From the NCBI GenBank assembly GCA_964510225.1, contig CAZEAN010000087.1:1-24821 (forward strand): DNA of 24,821 nucleotides, given 5' to 3'. A program made the translations under genes and the position numbers. Source of the DNA: CAZEAN01 sp964510225. Its GTDB lineage: Bacteria; Planctomycetota; Planctomycetia; Isosphaerales; Isosphaeraceae. Below, piece by piece: positions 24,369 through 24,821 of this stretch (position 1 is the first letter of the stretch; each line of letters opens with the position of its first letter). The notes under the pieces are model-generated. The model was not told the DNA's origin. It worked only from the letters and a program-made list of their open reading frames with translations, and searched no databases.

Positions 24369-24821
24369 TCACACTCCTGCTGAGGCTGCCCAACCTACCA
24401 TCTGTATCGTCAGAAGCCAGAGGAGCCAACAACCCAGCAAGAATGCTCTTAGAGTCCGGTTGAGGACAATCTGAGTCAGCCCGTAATTGAGAAGAAAGAC
24501 AAACAGGTTGAGTGAAGGAAGAAAGTAGCGTGCTTGTACTTGAAGGGAAACCGTAGCGTTAAACTGAATGAGGAGGGCAACATTCGTAGATGCCACCGCA
24601 ATCATCAGTATGACACCCAAGGACTCGGGATTACTCCAGTGCAGTGTTCGGCGCAATATCTTGTGGAGAATCACAACGACTGAAAGCGAGACCAGTATGG
24701 CGGCAACACTCCAACTGACAGTGTAGTACCATTCGTCAAGGAGAATGTCCATCCAGCCAAATCGTCCCCAGTTACTCTCAGCGAGGCGTGGCCAGACCTC
24801 TGGCCAGTCGGACCAACCTGC
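24369..24821 (-). CDS. DUF2142-like polytopic membrane protein, C-terminal part (cut by right edge)
   Basis: The 3' end of a minus-strand membrane protein. The frame is open to the window edge, giving about 150 residues; an internal ATG at 24752 is not the true start. The sequence ESNWGRFGWMDILLDEWYY just before a hydrophobic helix, and later VQARYFLPSLNLF, match the look of DUF2142 proteins, predicted polytopic membrane proteins related to GT-C type glycosyltransferases. At least four hydrophobic segments are visible. The family assignment is from memory of these motifs. Function is unknown; a role in cell-surface glycan synthesis is only a guess. Confidence 0.65.
   Translation of the reverse strand, partial: AGWSDWPEVWPRLAESNWGRFGWMDILLDEWYYTVSWSVAAILVSLSVVVILHKILRRTLHWSNPESLGVILMIAVASTNVALLIQFNATVSLQVQARYFLPSLNLFVFLLNYGLTQIVLNRTLRAFLLGCWLLWLLTIQMVGWAASAGV

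Noticed and set aside
1..24821. CRISPR arrays, insertion sequences, integrases or prophage genes
   Set aside because: No spaced direct repeats, transposase motifs or phage proteins were seen. The tRNA-Met has no integrase or repeated 3' end next to it.

Overview
The window looks like chromosomal DNA from a Gram-negative, LPS-making bacterium, most likely a planctomycete (Planctomycetota). The lineage is inferred from four things: a KdsD-type isomerase followed by a giant LptC/LptA (OstA)-like protein, GC-rich coding with long spacers, a tRNA without an encoded CCA end, and a separate HisZ beside HisG. The species cannot be named from the window.

Layout, left to right. (1) The 3' end of an exopolysaccharide sugar transferase, closed by a perfect 18-bp terminator hairpin (1-389). 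(2) A plus-strand group of a GH57 alpha-glucan enzyme, a DUF58 protein and a single-pass membrane protein (681-4509). It runs convergently, with a 64-bp overlap, into a minus-strand membrane-anchored endonuclease/exonuclease/phosphatase-fold protein (4446-5450). (3) A ten-gene phosphonate uptake and carbon-phosphorus lyase operon, phnC-E-D-G-H-I-J-K-L-M (5730-14834), with ATGA overlaps at several junctions. (4) An elongator tRNA-Met(CAT) (14966-15039). (5) kdsD and a 1172-residue envelope protein (15427-20289), probably for making the Kdo precursor and moving LPS. (6) hisS, hisZ and hisG (20548-24352), two HisRS-fold paralogues followed by the first enzyme of histidine synthesis. (7) The 3' part of a minus-strand DUF2142-like membrane protein, cut by the right edge.

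In the phn operon, PhnC, PhnD and PhnE would import phosphonates. PhnI with PhnG, PhnH and PhnL would attach methylphosphonate to ribose 5'-triphosphate, PhnM would remove pyrophosphate, and PhnJ should cleave the C-P bond by radical-SAM chemistry. The main discovery lead is PhnJ. It is intact, in frame and highly conserved up to about residue 240, including the glycyl-radical loop (Gly40). It has only one cysteine in 319 residues (Cys250). Of the four cysteines essential in E. coli PhnJ (241, 244, 266, 272), three positions read Thr253, Leu274 and Ile280, and an unfamiliar 39-residue tail follows. As encoded, it cannot bind a [4Fe-4S] cluster in the known way, although every partner gene looks intact.

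Other points of interest are a HisG with an added C-terminal region despite the presence of HisZ, a long insertion in the first periplasmic stretch of PhnE, absence of phnF, phnN and phnP, and strong over-representation of the palindrome CGATCG. No CRISPR array, insertion sequence, prophage or rRNA was seen.
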